Assembly (NCBI GenBank): GCA_938037185.1
Contig: CALHQK010000095.1
Coordinates: 5,284-69,283 of the forward strand
Length of the DNA stretch: 64,000 nt
Source: an uncultured Riemerella sp.
GTDB lineage: Bacteria > Bacteroidota > Bacteroidia > Flavobacteriales > Weeksellaceae
Direction of reading: 5' to 3'
This document shows positions 62,954-64,000 of this stretch, one piece after another (position 1 is the first letter of the stretch; each line of letters opens with the position of its first letter). Under the pieces are notes generated by a model. It searched no databases. It was not told the origin of the DNA and worked only from the letters and a program-made list of their open reading frames with translations. Position numbers and translations under genes: made by a program.

Positions 62954-64000
62954 ATGGTAAAAATAACTTTTCCAGACGGCAATCAGCGTGATTTTAACAG
63001 AGGAGTAACTCCTTTGGAAATTGCCAAATCAATTAGCGAAGGTCTTGCGAGAAATACAATCTCTGCATTAGTAGATGAAAAACAAGTAGAAGTCTCTACC
63101 CCTATCACGGAGGATGCCACGGTTCAGTTATTAACATGGAATGACGATATGGGTAAAAAGGCCTTTTGGCACTCTTCTGCCCATGTTTTAGCGCAGACTA
63201 TTTTGGATTTTTATCCTAATGCGAAGCTTACCATTGGTCCTGCCATAGAAAACGGATTTTACTATGATGTGGATTTTGATGGAGAAATTCTTTCTGAGAA
63301 AGATTTTGAAAAAATTGAGAAAAAAATGCTGGAAAATGCAAAGAAAGATTCAGCTTTTAGAATTTATCCAGTATCCAAAGCAGATGCACTGAAAGAATAT
63401 GCTGATAATCCATTTAAAAAGGAATTAGTAGAAAACCTTACGGATGGAGAAATCACTTTCGTGACTCATGATAATTTCACAGACCTATGCCGTGGAGGAC
63501 ATATTCCTAGCACAGGACTTATAAAAGCTGTAAAAATCCTAAATGCAGCAGGAGCATACTGGCGAGGAGACGAAAAAAATAAGCAGCTTACCAGAGTTTA
63601 TGGTATTTCTTTCCCAAAACAAAAAGAACTTACCGAATACTTGGAAAGGTTGGAAGAAGCAAAACGCCGTGACCACAGAAAACTAGGTAAAGAATTAGGA
63701 ATTTTTGCCTTTTCTGAAAAAGTAGGTGCTGGGCTTCCTCTTTGGCTTCCAAAAGGTGCTGCACTAAGAAAAAAATTAGAAAACTTCCTTTCTGAAGCGC
63801 AGAAAAAAGCTGGATATGAATTCGTAATTTCGCCACACATCGGTCACAAAGACTTGTATATAACTTCTGGACATTACGAAAAATACGGTGCAGATTCATT
63901 CCAGCCGATAAAAACTCCACACGAAGGAGAAGAATTTTTATTAAAGCCGATGAACTGCCCTCACCACTGCGAAATATATAAAACAAACCAATGGTCTTAT
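62954..64000 (+). CDS. thrS: Threonine-tRNA ligase, N-terminal 349 codons (cut by window edge)
   Basis: The frame opens at ATG 62954 and runs to the right edge without a stop. It contains the TGS domain (1-61), the editing domain with His73 and His77 (HSSAHVLA) and Cys179...His183 (DLCRGGHIP), and the start of the class II catalytic core up to MNCPHHCE, with the zinc ligand Cys335. The enzyme charges tRNA-Thr and clears mischarged serine. About half of the usual protein is visible. Confidence 0.95.
   Translation, partial: MVKITFPDGNQRDFNRGVTPLEIAKSISEGLARNTISALVDEKQVEVSTPITEDATVQLLTWNDDMGKKAFWHSSAHVLAQTILDFYPNAKLTIGPAIENGFYYDVDFDGEILSEKDFEKIEKKMLENAKKDSAFRIYPVSKADALKEYADNPFKKELVENLTDGEITFVTHDNFTDLCRGGHIPSTGLIKAVKILNAAGAYWRGDEKNKQLTRVYGISFPKQKELTEYLERLEEAKRRDHRKLGKELGIFAFSEKVGAGLPLWLPKGAALRKKLENFLSEAQKKAGYEFVISPHIGHKDLYITSGHYEKYGADSFQPIKTPHEGEEFLLKPMNCPHHCEIYKTNQWSY

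Overview
The window is a 64 kb chromosomal stretch of an AT-rich bacterium from the Bacteroidota, most likely class Flavobacteriia and perhaps the Weeksellaceae (Chryseobacterium/Riemerella/Bergeyella type). The main evidence is the promoter grammar: TAnnTTTG boxes, several with TTTG 18-20 bp upstream, sit in front of tRNA, addB, queA, thrS and other genes. Shine-Dalgarno sites are mostly absent, and flavobacterial family members are common (463-aa arginine decarboxylase, DUF3526 ABC permeases, class II FBPase, DapD). The species cannot be fixed from the sequence alone.

Layout. 1-1130: very AT-rich small orphan genes with related 3' ends, probably a cassette remnant. 1169-5375: mtnN followed by a three-gene ABC exporter. 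5407-6733: a small membrane protein and a lipoprotein amidase. 6864-13642: tRNA-Ser(GCU)-Pro(UGG)-Arg(UCU) on +, then an adenine methyltransferase/SNF2 helicase modification locus on -, then tRNA-Ser(UGA) and initiator tRNA-fMet on -; this looks like a defence insertion between tRNA clusters. 13718-18873: copper ATPase, a KAS III-like enzyme and a membrane phosphoesterase. 18909-23900: a central-carbon gene run, tkt-fba-gdx-glpX-rpe in transcription order. 24160-27167: a decayed McrBC locus. 27533-33393: arginine decarboxylase and a five-gene envelope glycan cluster that contains a periplasmic hydroxyisourate hydrolase. 33671-43370: dapD, an NlpC/P60 lipoprotein, peptidase E, a cupin/methyltransferase pair, ppa, gpmI and a winged-helix regulator unit with two matching palindromic operators. 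43428-59059: a TPR protein, gyrA, a broken HD hydrolase, addB-like nuclease, rsmG, an aminotransferase, crcB, trxB, a polyprenyl synthase and a transporter. 59086-64000: rlmN, a small coiled-coil protein preceded by nine 21-bp dyad repeats, a nitroreductase, queA and the first 349 codons of thrS.

Two themes stand out. First, the reading-frame lesions lie almost only in defence genes: helicase, probably the methyltransferase 3' end, mcrB and mcrC, plus one HD hydrolase. Most are one-base changes in short A tracts, while several dozen housekeeping genes are intact. Second, several regulatory dyads are visible: identical-geometry palindromes before both transcription units around the winged-helix regulator, an 18-bp palindrome at the copper ATPase promoter, a palindrome at the cupin promoter, and the 9 x 21-bp array at 60663-60851. 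The array is the best candidate for something undescribed, because its unit is exactly two helical turns and some substitutions are compensatory across the dyad.
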